DNA of 64,000 bases from Lachnospiraceae bacterium RM5 (GTDB lineage Bacteria; Bacillota; Clostridia; Lachnospirales; Lachnospiraceae). The position numbers were made by a program, and so were the translations under genes. The notes beneath the pieces were generated by a model that was not told the DNA's origin, made no database searches, and saw only the letters and a program-made list of their open reading frames with translations. Where the stretch lies: positions 66,234 through 130,233 of the forward strand of contig FOFK01000004.1 of the NCBI GenBank assembly GCA_900110975.1, in the 5' to 3' direction. Shown piece by piece: positions 24,429 to 34,564 of this stretch (the first letter of the stretch is position 1; every line of letters begins with the position of its first letter).

Positions 24429-27400
24429 ATGGTACGCCATAAGACGCAAAGTGCAAAAACTAACGGATTATATGATCCAAGGTTTGAGCATGACAATTGC
24501 GGAATCGGAGCTGTAGTGAACATCAAAGGAAAAAAGAGTCACAAGACAGTCGAGGATGCATTACACATAGTTGAAAATTTAGAACATAGAGCAGGCAAAG
24601 ATGCCGAGGGTAAGACCGGAGACGGAGTTGGAATCCTATTACAGATTTCACATAAGTTCTTCAAGAAAACGGTCGAGAACCTCGGTATTTTTTTGTCTTC
24701 AGAACGTGATTACGGAATTGGTATGTTTTTCTTTCCGCAGGATGAACTCATGAGAAACCGTGCCAAAAAGATGTTTGAAATAATTGTAAAAAAAGAAGGT
24801 ATGGAATTTTTAGGATGGAGAGAAGTACCTGTAAATAAAAATACTATTGGTTCAAAGGCATTAGAATGCATGCCATATATTATGCAGGGTTTTGTTAAAA
24901 GACCTGAAGGAGTAAAAAAAGGTCTTGATTTTGACAGAAAATTATATGTGGCAAGACGTGTATTTGAACAGAGTAATGATAATACTTATGTTGTTTCATT
25001 ATCGAGCAGAACCATCGTATATAAGGGAATGTTTTTAGTTGACCAGTTAAGGGTTTTCTTTGAAGATCTTCAGGATGAAGATTATGAATCAGCAATTGCA
25101 ATGGTTCATTCAAGATTCTCAACAAATACAAAACCTAGCTGGATGAGAGCACATCCAAACAGAATGATTGTTCATAACGGTGAAATAAATACAATCAGAG
25201 GAAATGCAGATAATATGCTTGCAAGAGAAGAAACAATGGCCTCTGAATATTTAAAAGGAGAGATGCATAAGATTCTTCCTGTTGTAAATACAGAAGGCTC
25301 AGATTCTGCAATGCTTGATAATACTTTAGAATTTCTTGTTATGAGCGGAATGGAACTTCCACTTGCAGTTATGATTACAATACCTGAACCATGGGATAAT
25401 AATCATACCTTAAGTCAGGCAAGAAGAGATTTTTATCAGTATTATGCAACAATGATGGAACCATGGGATGGTCCTGCATCAATTCTTTTCTCTGATGGTG
25501 ATATTATGGGTGCCGTACTTGACAGAAACGGACTCAGACCATCAAGATATTATATTACAAAGGATGATAATTTAATTCTTTCATCAGAAGTTGGAGTCTT
25601 AGATATTCCTGCAGAAAATATTGTTGCAAGGGAAAGATTACATCCTGGAAAAATGCTCCTTGTTGATACCGTAAAGGGAAGACTTATAGATGATGATGAA
25701 CTTAAAGATAAATATGCAATGCGTAAACCTTATGGTGAGTGGTTAGATTCAAATCTTGTTAAATTAAAAGATTTAAAAATACCAAATAAAAAGGTTGAAG
25801 AATATAAAGGTGATGAAAGAAAGAAACTTCAAAAAGCCTTTGGTTATACATATGAGCAGGTTATGACATCAATTCTTCCAATGGCTGAAACAGGTTCCGA
25901 ACCTATTGCATCAATGGGATGTGACAGACCACTTCCTGTTTTGTCAGAAAAGATTCATCCGCTTTTTGATTATTTTAAGCAGATGTTTGCACAGGTTACA
26001 AACCCACCAATAGATGCCATAAGAGAAGAAATAGTAACATCTACAACAATTTATATTGGTGAAGATGGAAACATTCTTGAAGAAAAGCCTGAAAACTGTC
26101 AGGTATTAAAAGTTAGAAATCCAATACTTACAAGTACTGATTTATTAAAAATCAAAAATATGAATGTTTCAGGCTTTAAGGTAGAAGTAATACCAATGCT
26201 TTATTATAAAAATACTTCTTTAAAGAAAGCTATTGAACACTTATTTGTTGAGGCTGACAGAGCTTATAAAGAGGGTGCAAATATTTTAATTCTTTCCGAC
26301 AGAGGAGTGGATGAAAACCATGTTGCAATACCTTCGCTTCTTGCAGTATCTGCTCTTCATCAGCATCTTGTTAATACAAAGAAAAGAACAAGCCTTGCAA
26401 TTATTTTAGAGAGTGGTGAACCAAGAGAAGTACATCATTTTGCAACACTTTTAGGTTATGGTGCATGTGCAATTAATCCATATCTTGCACAGGAATCAAT
26501 TAAGGATTTAATTGATAAAGACCTTCTTGATAAAGATTATTATGCAGCCATAAATGATTATAATAATGCTGTTTTACACGGTATTGTTAAGATTGCTTCA
26601 AAGATGGGTATTTCTACAATTCAGTCATATCAGGGTTCTCAGATATTTGAGGCAATTGGAATCAGTAAAGATGTAGTGGATACTTATTTTACAAATACTG
26701 TAACAAGAATTGAAGGAATCACATTAAAAGATATTGAAGAACAGGTTAATGAATTACATTCAATGGCTTTTGATCCTTTAGATCTTGCAAATGATCTTAC
26801 ACTTGACAGTGCAGGTACTCATAACTTCAGAAGTGGAAAAGATAAACATCTTTATAACCCGGGAACAATCCATCTTTTACAGCAGGCTACATGGACCGGG
26901 GATTATAATAAATTTAAAGAATATACAAAACTTATAAATGAGGAACTTGGTTCAGTTCACATCAGAGGATTATTTGATTTTAATTACCCTGAAAAAGGAA
27001 TTCCTCTTGAAGAAGTTGAAAGTGTTGATGAAATCGTAAAGAGATTTAAGACAGGTGCCATGTCTTATGGTTCAATATCTGAAGAAGCACATGAAACAAT
27101 GGCAATTGCCATGAATATGATTGGTGGAAAGTCTAACAGCGGTGAAGGTGGCGAAAGTGATGAAAGACTTTTAACTAAAGGTGAGAAGATAAATAAATGC
27201 TCAGCAATTAAACAGGTTGCATCAGGAAGATTTGGTGTTACATCAAAATATCTTGTAAGTGCAGACGAAATCCAGATTAAGATGGCACAGGGTGCTAAAC
27301 CTGGAGAAGGCGGACATTTACCTGGAAAGAAAGTTTATCCATGGATTGCTAAGACAAGACATTCAACAGCAGGTGTAAGCCTTATTTCACCACCACCACA

Positions 27401-28982
27401 TCATGACATTTATTCTATTGAAGATTTGGCTCAGTTAATATACGACCTTAAATGTTCAAATAAAGATGCAAGAATATCTGTAAAACTTGTTTCTGAGGCA
27501 GGTGTTGGAACTATAGCCTGTGGTGTTGCAAAAGCAGGTGCCGGAGTTATTTTGATTTCTGGATATGACGGTGGTACAGGTGCTGCTCCAAGAAATTCAA
27601 TTTATAATGCAGGACTTCCATGGGAACTTGGACTTGCTGAAACACATCAGAATCTTATAGATAACGGACTTAGAAATAAAGTTGTTATTGAAACAGATGG
27701 TAAGCTTATGAGTGGTAGGGATATTGCCATAGCAGCGATTTTAGGTGCTGAAGAATTTGGTTTTGCTACAGCTCCACTTGTAACAATGGGATGCGTTATG
27801 ATGAGAGTATGTAATCTTGATACATGTCCTGTTGGTGTTGCAACACAGAATCCTAAGTTAAGAAAGAGATTCAAAGGAAAACCTGAATATGTGGTTAATT
27901 TCATGAAGTTTATGGCAATGGAACTTAGGGAATATATGGCAAAATTAGGTGTCAGAACACTTGATGAACTTGTTGGAAGACATGACCTTCTTAAGATGGA
28001 TGATACTTATGCACCGGCTATTAAAGGAAAAGTTGTTCTTGATAAAATCTTAAATAATGATTATGTATATGAACCTGTTTCATACAAAGAAAAGAAACTT
28101 TATGATTTTGAGCTTGAAAAAACTAAGGATGAAAAAGTTCTTATTACAAATCTTTTAGATGCTCTTGATAAAAAAGAGAAGAAGGAAATAAGTGTAAATC
28201 TTGTAAATACAGACAGAACATTTGGTACAATGTTTGGATCTATGATTACTAAAAAATATGGTGATGATGTACTTGATGATGACACTTATAAAGTTAATTG
28301 TTTTGGTGCAGGTGGACAGAGTTTTGGAGCATTCATTCCAAAAGGTCTTACTTTAGAGCTTTGTGGCGACAGTAATGATTACTTCGGAAAAGGATTATCA
28401 GGTGGAAAACTTATTGCATATCCTCCAAAAGGCACAATCTATAAAGAAGATGAAAATATCCTGGTTGGAAACGTTGCTTTATATGGTGCTACTTCAGGTG
28501 AAGTATATATTAATGGTATGGCAGGAGAAAGATTCTGCGTAAGAAATTCCGGTGCAACTGCGGTTGTTGAAGGAATTGGTGAGCATGGATGTGAATATAT
28601 GACCGGAGGAAGAGTTGTTGTTATTGGTAAAACAGGCAAAAACTTTGCAGCCGGTATGAGTGGCGGAATCGCATATGTTCTTGATGAAGACAGGGATTTA
28701 TATACAAAATTAAATAAAGGTCTTGTTAAATCAGAAGAAGTAACATCTAAGTATGACGTAATGGAATTAAAAAATATTCTTGAAAAACATGTAGAATATA
28801 CAGGTTCTAAAAAGGGAAAAGATATTCTTGAAAATTTTGCGGATTATCTTCCTAAGTTTAAGAAAATAATTCCACATGATTATGAAAAGATGCTTATGGA
28901 AATTGCAAAAATGGAAGAAAAAGGCTTAAGTAAAGAAGAAGCAAAGATTGAAGCATTTTACAGCCTTACAGAGAATAAATAG
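24429..28982 (+). CDS. gltB: Glutamate synthase, large subunit
   Basis: A 1517-residue enzyme that hydrolyses glutamine and transfers the ammonia to 2-oxoglutarate. The glutamine amidotransferase begins at HDNCGIG, where the cysteine becomes N-terminal after removal of about 24 residues. The central domain, the FMN-binding synthase domain (PGEGGHLPG, GYDGGTGAAP), the 3Fe-4S cysteines in the CVMMRVCNLDTCPVGVA stretch, and the C-terminal GXGXG structural domain (GATSGEVYINGMAGERF) follow in the usual order. ATG 24429 is preferred over 24423: GAGGG ends directly at 24422, so only the later ATG has proper spacing. gltD follows after 10 bases. Confidence 0.97.
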   Translation: MVRHKTQSAKTNGLYDPRFEHDNCGIGAVVNIKGKKSHKTVEDALHIVENLEHRAGKDAEGKTGDGVGILLQISHKFFKKTVENLGIFLSSERDYGIGMFFFPQDELMRNRAKKMFEIIVKKEGMEFLGWREVPVNKNTIGSKALECMPYIMQGFVKRPEGVKKGLDFDRKLYVARRVFEQSNDNTYVVSLSSRTIVYKGMFLVDQLRVFFEDLQDEDYESAIAMVHSRFSTNTKPSWMRAHPNRMIVHNGEINTIRGNADNMLAREETMASEYLKGEMHKILPVVNTEGSDSAMLDNTLEFLVMSGMELPLAVMITIPEPWDNNHTLSQARRDFYQYYATMMEPWDGPASILFSDGDIMGAVLDRNGLRPSRYYITKDDNLILSSEVGVLDIPAENIVARERLHPGKMLLVDTVKGRLIDDDELKDKYAMRKPYGEWLDSNLVKLKDLKIPNKKVEEYKGDERKKLQKAFGYTYEQVMTSILPMAETGSEPIASMGCDRPLPVLSEKIHPLFDYFKQMFAQVTNPPIDAIREEIVTSTTIYIGEDGNILEEKPENCQVLKVRNPILTSTDLLKIKNMNVSGFKVEVIPMLYYKNTSLKKAIEHLFVEADRAYKEGANILILSDRGVDENHVAIPSLLAVSALHQHLVNTKKRTSLAIILESGEPREVHHFATLLGYGACAINPYLAQESIKDLIDKDLLDKDYYAAINDYNNAVLHGIVKIASKMGISTIQSYQGSQIFEAIGISKDVVDTYFTNTVTRIEGITLKDIEEQVNELHSMAFDPLDLANDLTLDSAGTHNFRSGKDKHLYNPGTIHLLQQATWTGDYNKFKEYTKLINEELGSVHIRGLFDFNYPEKGIPLEEVESVDEIVKRFKTGAMSYGSISEEAHETMAIAMNMIGGKSNSGEGGESDERLLTKGEKINKCSAIKQVASGRFGVTSKYLVSADEIQIKMAQGAKPGEGGHLPGKKVYPWIAKTRHSTAGVSLISPPPHHDIYSIEDLAQLIYDLKCSNKDARISVKLVSEAGVGTIACGVAKAGAGVILISGYDGGTGAAPRNSIYNAGLPWELGLAETHQNLIDNGLRNKVVIETDGKLMSGRDIAIAAILGAEEFGFATAPLVTMGCVMMRVCNLDTCPVGVATQNPKLRKRFKGKPEYVVNFMKFMAMELREYMAKLGVRTLDELVGRHDLLKMDDTYAPAIKGKVVLDKILNNDYVYEPVSYKEKKLYDFELEKTKDEKVLITNLLDALDKKEKKEISVNLVNTDRTFGTMFGSMITKKYGDDVLDDDTYKVNCFGAGGQSFGAFIPKGLTLELCGDSNDYFGKGLSGGKLIAYPPKGTIYKEDENILVGNVALYGATSGEVYINGMAGERFCVRNSGATAVVEGIGEHGCEYMTGGRVVVIGKTGKNFAAGMSGGIAYVLDEDRDLYTKLNKGLVKSEEVTSKYDVMELKNILEKHVEYTGSKKGKDILENFADYLPKFKKIIPHDYEKMLMEIAKMEEKGLSKEEAKIEAFYSLTENK

Positions 28983-28992
28983 GAGGAAGAAT

Positions 28993-30474
28993 ATGGGAAA
29001 ATCAACAGGTTTTTTAGATTATGAAAGAGAAGATAATAAAGCTGTCTCTCCTAAAGAAAGAATAAAAAATTTTAATGAATTTCATGAAGCACTGCCTCTT
29101 ATTGAAAGAAAAAAACAGGCTGCAAGATGCATGAATTGTGGCGTAAGTTTCTGCCAGTCAGGAATGAAAATTGGAGGAATGTTTTCCGGATGTCCTTTAA
29201 ATAACTTAATACCTGAATTTAACGATCTTATTTACAGAGGAAATTTAGAGGAAGCATATTACAGATTAAAAAAGACAAGCAGTTTTCCTGAATTTACAGG
29301 AAGGGTATGTCCTGCATTGTGTGAAAAAGCCTGCACCTGTAATTTAGATTCTGAGCCTGTTACAACAAGGGCTAATGAGCTTTCTATTATTGAATATGCA
29401 TATGAAAACGGACTTGCAAAGGCTAACCCTCCTAAGGTAAGAACAGGGAAAAATATTGCCATTGTAGGTTCAGGTCCATCAGGACTTGCAGCAGCAGATA
29501 TGTTAAACAGAAGAGGACATAATGTTACTGTATATGAAAGAAATGACAGAGTTGGCGGACTTTTAATGTATGGTATCCCCAATATGAAACTTGAGAAGAG
29601 TATTGTAAAAAGAAAAACGGATATCATGGAAGAGGAAGGAGTCAGATTTATAACAGGAGTAAATGTTGGAAGAGACATTACAGCAAAAGAATTAAAGGAA
29701 AAATATGACAGGGTTATTCTTTGCTGTGGTGCATCAAATCCAAGAGATATTTCTGTTAAAGGAAGAGATGCTTTAGGCATTTATTTTGCAGTAGATTTTT
29801 TAAGAGCTACAACAAAAAGTTTACTTGATTCATCTTTTGAAGATGAAAAATATATTCCTGTTAAAGGAAAAAATGTTGTTGTAATAGGTGGTGGAGATAC
29901 AGGAAATGACTGTGTCGGTACATCTATAAGACTTGGTGCAAAGTCTGTTTTACAGCTTGAAATGATGCCAAAACCGCCTGAAAAGAGACTTGAAAGTAAT
30001 CCATGGCCTGAATGGCCAAAGGTTCTTAAAACTGATTATGGCCAGGAAGAAGCTATAGAAGTTTTTGGAAAAGATCCAAGAGAGTATCTTACTACTGTTA
30101 AAGAATTTATTAAGGATGATAAAGGAAGTTTAAAGAAAGTTAAACTTGTTAAATTAGAAAGTAAATTTAATGAAGAAACAAAGAGATTTTCTCTTGAAGA
30201 AATAGAAGGCTCTGAATATGAGGTTAAAGCTGATATTGTTCTTATTGCTGCAGGATTTTTAGGCAGTGAAGAATATGTTACAAAGGAATTTAATGTTGAT
30301 ATAGATGGAAGAAGTAATGTAATGACTTCTGATAACTATGAAACAAATATTAAAGATGTATTCAGTGCCGGTGATATGAGAAGAGGTCAGTCACTTGTTG
30401 TATGGGCCATTAAAGAAGGCAGAGAAGTTGCAAAAGCTGTAGATTATAGCTTAATGGGCTATACAAATCTTTAA
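28993..30474 (+). CDS. gltD: Glutamate synthase, small subunit
   Basis: A 493-residue FAD and Fe-S protein that passes electrons from NAD(P)H to the large subunit. N-terminal cysteine clusters RCMNCGVSFC and RVCPALCEKACTC bind 4Fe-4S centres. Then come the FAD loop VGSGPSGLAAADML, the second nucleotide loop GGGDTGNDC, and the C-terminal FSAGDMRRGQSLVVWAI. AGGAGG ends just before the ATG with about 7 bases spacing; the longer frame from 28948 overlaps gltB and is not needed. Confidence 0.96.
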   Translation: MGKSTGFLDYEREDNKAVSPKERIKNFNEFHEALPLIERKKQAARCMNCGVSFCQSGMKIGGMFSGCPLNNLIPEFNDLIYRGNLEEAYYRLKKTSSFPEFTGRVCPALCEKACTCNLDSEPVTTRANELSIIEYAYENGLAKANPPKVRTGKNIAIVGSGPSGLAAADMLNRRGHNVTVYERNDRVGGLLMYGIPNMKLEKSIVKRKTDIMEEEGVRFITGVNVGRDITAKELKEKYDRVILCCGASNPRDISVKGRDALGIYFAVDFLRATTKSLLDSSFEDEKYIPVKGKNVVVIGGGDTGNDCVGTSIRLGAKSVLQLEMMPKPPEKRLESNPWPEWPKVLKTDYGQEEAIEVFGKDPREYLTTVKEFIKDDKGSLKKVKLVKLESKFNEETKRFSLEEIEGSEYEVKADIVLIAAGFLGSEEYVTKEFNVDIDGRSNVMTSDNYETNIKDVFSAGDMRRGQSLVVWAIKEGREVAKAVDYSLMGYTNL

Positions 30475-30481
30475 GATTTTA

Positions 30482-30490
30482 TGATATAAT
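30482..30490 (+). promoter_or_regulatory. Candidate extended -10 promoter for the second signal peptidase
   Basis: TGA directly followed by TATAAT (30485-30490) sits 19 bases before the GTG start at 30510. The transcript leader would be very short. No convincing -35. Confidence 0.4.
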
Positions 30491-30509
30491 CACTGTTGAG
30501 GTGATTTTT

Positions 30510-31148
30510 GTGCAAAATGATATCGAGGAAGATGACGGTATTGAAATCATTTACTGGGGCGATGAAGAAAAAAATACGGTAAATGAAGAAAATTTCAAAA
30601 GAAAAAAACGTGACAGATTTAATCTGAAAAAAGAATTAAGAGCATGGGGTAAACTTATCCTTATAGCTTTGATAATAGCTCTTTGTATAAATTATTTTGT
30701 TATTACAAATTCGGTTGTACCAAGTGGTTCAATGCAAAAGACAATTAAGCCAAAAAGCAGGATGATTGGATACAGACTTGCATATACATTTTCATCACCA
30801 AAAAGAGGAGACATAATTATTTTTAAATATCCTGATGATGAAAAGCAGACATTTGTTAAACGTGTAATTGGACTTCCCGGAGAAACGGTTAAAATTGAAC
30901 GGGGAAAAGTTTATATTAATGGCAAGGAATTAAAAGAAGACTATGTTTATTTTGATACAGGACATCCTGAAGAAGGGACTGATTTTGAAGAAATCACGGT
31001 GCCGGAAAATGGATATTTTGTATTAGGAGATAACAGGAATAATTCTGAGGATTCAAGATATTGGCAGACAACTAACTTTGTATCTGAAAATAAAATAATA
31101 GGAAAAGCATTGTTTTGCTATTATCCGGAATGGTATCTGATTAAATAG
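30510..31148 (+). CDS. lepB: Signal peptidase I (copy 2)
   Basis: A 212-residue S26 signal peptidase. An acidic N-terminal extension (about residues 1-40, EEDDGIEIIYWGDEE) precedes one membrane anchor (LILIALIIALCINYFVI). The catalytic serine is in VPSGSMQKTI, the lysine in FVKRVIGLPGE, and GDNRNNSEDSRYW follows. The start codon is GTG at 30510: GAGGTGA (30499-30505) is correctly spaced, while GTG 30501 lies inside it. It is distinct from copy 1 and its acidic cytoplasmic tail is longer. Two such enzymes usually divide the secretome between them. Confidence 0.9.
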   Translation: MQNDIEEDDGIEIIYWGDEEKNTVNEENFKRKKRDRFNLKKELRAWGKLILIALIIALCINYFVITNSVVPSGSMQKTIKPKSRMIGYRLAYTFSSPKRGDIIIFKYPDDEKQTFVKRVIGLPGETVKIERGKVYINGKELKEDYVYFDTGHPEEGTDFEEITVPENGYFVLGDNRNNSEDSRYWQTTNFVSENKIIGKALFCYYPEWYLIK

Positions 31149-31159
31149 TATAATAATAA

Positions 31160-31216
31160 AAAAGGAGCTTTCGTGGTAACGAATTTATAAAATCGTTACT
31201 GTGAAGCTCTTTTTTA
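31160..31216. terminator. Bidirectional terminator
   Basis: GAGCTT/AAGCTC outer arms and a GTAACGA/TCGTTAC inner stem are bracketed by an A-run on the left and a T-run on the right, between convergent genes. It can terminate in both directions. Confidence 0.85.
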
Positions 31217-31226
31217 GTGTAGCATA

Positions 31227-32039
31227 TTAGTTATCATATAAGAAAAATCTCTCTTCGCTTGTGATATTAAATCCGAGCTTGTTATATAAACCAAGAGCAT
31301 TTTTATTTCTATCACTGACCTGAAGAATAAGCTTTTTATAACCATTTTTTGTTTCTGTTAAAATAAGATCAGTAAGCGTTGAATAAGCAAAATGGTTTTT
31401 TCTGAATTGTGGTTTTATAAACAGTCTGTATAAAGTGATTGTTTTATTTTCTTCATCAAAGTAAAGTGCAAAGTAGCCTATGAGTTTTCCTTCTTTATTA
31501 TCATATATTTTATACATATAATTGTTCTTCTCGGTAGGTGTTTTTGTTACGCTTGTTTTATTTAAAGATGAAAGTCTAGCATTATTAAAATCAAGGCTCA
31601 TAATATATTGTATATCAGCCGCATTTCCACATAAATGAGTATAAATGCCATTAATATCATCAAAAGAATCACCATCTTTTACAAGAGGTAAAATAAATGT
31701 TAATGGTGATGTAGGTTTCTCTTTTGAGTTAGAAAGAAAACTTTTTATCTCATCTATTGTATAATTTAAAAGCTTTTTAAAAAATCCTTTATTTCTATAA
31801 TCATTATGAATTATAGGATAAATATAAAAGCTTGAATTATCGGGAGCAAAAATATTTACATAACCGATTAATTCATTATCTATTTTATAAATATAATGGG
31901 AATTAAGGGTATTATCATAATTATCTATGGATTCAGATATATTATAATTTCTGCCTGCATCATGGTTTTTTAAAATGTTTAAAATGGACTCCTTTTCAGA
32001 ATCACTTAATGAGTTTGTATTATATAATTCTTCAATCAT
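31227..32039 (-). CDS. Tandem GNAT-family acetyltransferase
   Basis: A 270-residue protein with two GNAT halves. The N-terminal half carries an acetyl-CoA-like NDYRNKGFFKKLL segment (about residues 80-92). The C-terminal half has LFIKPQFRKNHFAYSTL and the SDRNKNALGLYNKLGF motif A/B region (about 215-260). Only the second half looks fully canonical. Such two-domain proteins are like MshD in layout, but nothing ties this one to mycothiol. No signal peptide. A set of palindromic elements (32124-32230) lies upstream of it. Substrate unknown. Confidence 0.75.
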   Translation of the reverse strand: MIEELYNTNSLSDSEKESILNILKNHDAGRNYNISESIDNYDNTLNSHYIYKIDNELIGYVNIFAPDNSSFYIYPIIHNDYRNKGFFKKLLNYTIDEIKSFLSNSKEKPTSPLTFILPLVKDGDSFDDINGIYTHLCGNAADIQYIMSLDFNNARLSSLNKTSVTKTPTEKNNYMYKIYDNKEGKLIGYFALYFDEENKTITLYRLFIKPQFRKNHFAYSTLTDLILTETKNGYKKLILQVSDRNKNALGLYNKLGFNITSEERFFLYDN

Positions 32040-32123
32040 AACGTGCCTTTCTTGTGTTTTGATAATGATGTGGTAAAAATAAAAATTTATAAAAAATTAC
32101 AAAGTCTGTTTTTATAAAAACAT

Positions 32124-32230
32124 TAATGCGGCATAAGCCGCATTAGCAATTTGCGCAAATCCAATCTCTGCAAATATATTTGCGAGAGTGGGATTTGTGC
32201 AAATTATTCATGCCACACTCGTGTGGCATG
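32124..32230. repeat. Three-hairpin palindromic intergenic element
   Basis: Three perfect or near-perfect dyads lie end to end. The first is 32124-32132 with 32137-32145. The second is a long one, 32148-32162 with 32191-32205, enclosing a TCTC/GAGA step and the 14-base palindrome 32170-32183. The third is 32209-32218 with 32221-32230. The last contains CATGCCAC/GTGGCATG, which recurs in the element at 37324-37428. It lies between two minus-strand genes; a terminator role for the muramidase gene is possible. Confidence 0.7.
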
Positions 32231-32255
32231 ATGGTTTTATATTTAAGAATATTAA

Positions 32256-34343
32256 TTACCAATTTTTATAACCTAAGTTCATATCTACATTTCCTGTAAT
32301 TCCATCAACGCTTCCTGTTGAGGAATACTGCCACATTTTTACAATATCAGGTGAGAATTTTATTTTTGCAGAACCTGTATCTGATTCATTATCAAAACCA
32401 AGCTCCACATCTCTGTATCTTGCAAGCCAGATATCTGTGCTTCCAATTCCGGTTAAATCAATATAATTATTTAACCAGTTCATGTTTGCATACAACATAA
32501 ATTTATAACCGTTGCTTTCAACAACATTTCTAAATGCTTTAATTATTGCAGTTCTTTCAGGAGTACTTAAACTTCCCTGATAGTAGGCATCTTCCATATC
32601 AAGAACCAGAGGATATTTAACATTATATCCTTTTACTGCATTTACTAAAGTTGTAGCTTCGTTTATGGCTTCGGTAGTATTTGTAGCTATTGAGTAGCAA
32701 TATACACCTACAGGAATTCCTGCTGAGGTTGCACCGTTTATATTTGAAGGATACATTGAATCAAGTGTTGTAGAGTATGAAACTCTTACCATTGCAAATT
32801 GTACACCTGATTGTTTAACTGCTGCCCAGTTAATAGTACCCTGCCATTTTGAAACATCAATCCCGTTTGTGACATATGAGTAATATGCATTTTCTGTGCT
32901 TCCTGGAGCACTAGCTCCTTTTGGAATAAGATCAATCTGAATTGCTTCCATTCTCTTTGACATACCAACAGAACCTGATATTTCGCCATTCTTTGCCCAT
33001 CCGGTCCAGCCATAAGTCTGTACATAGGTTCTATAGTATAAATCAAAATTATTTGCAAGTGTTCCAGTAAGGGATATCCTTATAGCTTCAAGTCTTTTGC
33101 CGACTCCTGTTGTTCCTGATAATGCACCATTTGATTTCCAGTCCATCCAACCATAGGACTGGACGTGGGTTCTGTATTTAATTCCAAGTTCTGACTGGGA
33201 TGCACCTTCGATTTTAATATTAAGTGCTTCTAAACGTTTTGCTTTGCCTATAGTTCCTGAAGTCATCGTGTTAGTAGCATAAGCTTGCCAGCCATAAGAC
33301 TGAACGTGGGTTTTGTATTTGATTTTTACGGGAGATGTATATGTAACAGGGATTTCAGATGATGGAGCAGGAGTAGTATTTTTATATATTACAACCTGGA
33401 ATGCTTCAATCTGTTTTCCTGCTGCTGCATTTCCTGATGGTACATCATTCTTTTTCCATGAATCCCAACCGTCAGCTTCTGTATATGTTCTGTAATAAAC
33501 ATTATATAGTGCTGCCCTGTAGCCTGATAATCTTACTTTGATTGAATAAATAGCCTTTGACTGTCCTGTTGTTCCTGAAATAGCATCATTTGAGGTGTAT
33601 GAAGACCAGCCGCTTCCCTGAACATAAGAAGAATATTCAACATTAAAATTCTCATATGTATTAGTTGTTTTTATTTTATATGCTTCAAGTCTTTTATTAA
33701 GTCCTGTTGTTCCTGAAACAGCATAATATTTAGCATAATTTTGCCAGCCTATACTCTGGACATGACCATCATAAGTAGCTTCAGGTGTTGTAGAAAAATA
33801 TGTAAGATTTACAGGGGCTTCAGAACCTTTGCTTACAAGCATAATCTGTATTGCTTCAACCTGTTTTGTATAATTGCTGCTGCCTGCTGTTTCTCCATTT
33901 TTCTTCCAACCTGTCCATCCAAGGGAAGCTTTATGAACCTGATAATAAACATCATAATTATTTGCTATATCACCGCTTAATTTTATTTCAACTGCTGTAA
34001 TTGCTTTTTTTTCACCGGATGTTCCTGATGCGGCACCGTTTTTTTTCCAGCCCTGCCAGCCTGTTCCATTCACATAAGATCTGTATGTTATTGTATCTGA
34101 TGAGGCTGCATTTGTCAGATTCAAATTAAATGCTTCAAGTCTATAGCTATATCCTGAAGTTCCTGACATTGTTCCATTTGAAACATAAGGCTGCCATCCT
34201 ACTGCCTGACAGTGTGACCTGTAAGAAACACCGGGTGTAGTGGCTGCATAAGTTATATTTTTTTTGAAATTTATATTTAAACTAGTTAAAATTAATGACA
34301 AGGTAATAAGTGTTAAAAAGATGAGGTTCTTTTTGGACTTCAT
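32256..34343 (-). CDS. Secreted ChW-repeat GH25 muramidase
   Basis: A 695-residue exported protein. After a signal peptide (LIFLTLITLSLILTSL; cleavage near residue 33) come nine ChW repeats of about 48 residues, each with a GW core, SGTxG and a RLEAxxI end. They are grouped in three triplets (about 37-180, 183-335, 337-480). Residues about 490-695 are a GH25 lysozyme domain (GIDVSKWQGTINW, YPLVLDMEDAYY, IWLARYRD, MWQYSS), which cuts the glycan strand of peptidoglycan. AAGGAGT precedes the ATG. ChW repeats are known from clostridial surface proteins and probably bind the wall. A related protein with a different catalytic domain lies at 57668-59626. Confidence 0.92.
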   Translation of the reverse strand: MKSKKNLIFLTLITLSLILTSLNINFKKNITYAATTPGVSYRSHCQAVGWQPYVSNGTMSGTSGYSYRLEAFNLNLTNAASSDTITYRSYVNGTGWQGWKKNGAASGTSGEKKAITAVEIKLSGDIANNYDVYYQVHKASLGWTGWKKNGETAGSSNYTKQVEAIQIMLVSKGSEAPVNLTYFSTTPEATYDGHVQSIGWQNYAKYYAVSGTTGLNKRLEAYKIKTTNTYENFNVEYSSYVQGSGWSSYTSNDAISGTTGQSKAIYSIKVRLSGYRAALYNVYYRTYTEADGWDSWKKNDVPSGNAAAGKQIEAFQVVIYKNTTPAPSSEIPVTYTSPVKIKYKTHVQSYGWQAYATNTMTSGTIGKAKRLEALNIKIEGASQSELGIKYRTHVQSYGWMDWKSNGALSGTTGVGKRLEAIRISLTGTLANNFDLYYRTYVQTYGWTGWAKNGEISGSVGMSKRMEAIQIDLIPKGASAPGSTENAYYSYVTNGIDVSKWQGTINWAAVKQSGVQFAMVRVSYSTTLDSMYPSNINGATSAGIPVGVYCYSIATNTTEAINEATTLVNAVKGYNVKYPLVLDMEDAYYQGSLSTPERTAIIKAFRNVVESNGYKFMLYANMNWLNNYIDLTGIGSTDIWLARYRDVELGFDNESDTGSAKIKFSPDIVKMWQYSSTGSVDGITGNVDMNLGYKNW

Positions 34344-34471
34344 GAAAAGACTCCTTTATATTTTTTTATATAATACATTAGATTTTATCTAACGTATTTA
34401 TTGTAATATCATATTTTATGACGCATTATGTTTAATGTATTGAAATATATACGTTTAAACATAACATTATA

Positions 34472-34480
34472 TGATATAAT
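34472..34480 (+). promoter_or_regulatory. Candidate extended -10 promoter for pepF
   Basis: TGA followed by TATAAT (34475-34480), with GTTTAA 16 bases upstream. It lies in the 221-base divergent gap between the muramidase and pepF genes, which otherwise holds only short dyads. Confidence 0.5.
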
Positions 34481-34564
34481 AACTATAAATATGTTTAAAA
34501 TCAAGGAAATAATAATGAAATTCACCTAAAAAACACATAAAAATCATAAAGGAAAGGATTAGTC

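Noticed and set aside
29259..29780. 173-codon antisense frame in gltD
   Set aside because: It mirrors the codon pattern of gltD and has no ribosome binding site or recognisable protein content.
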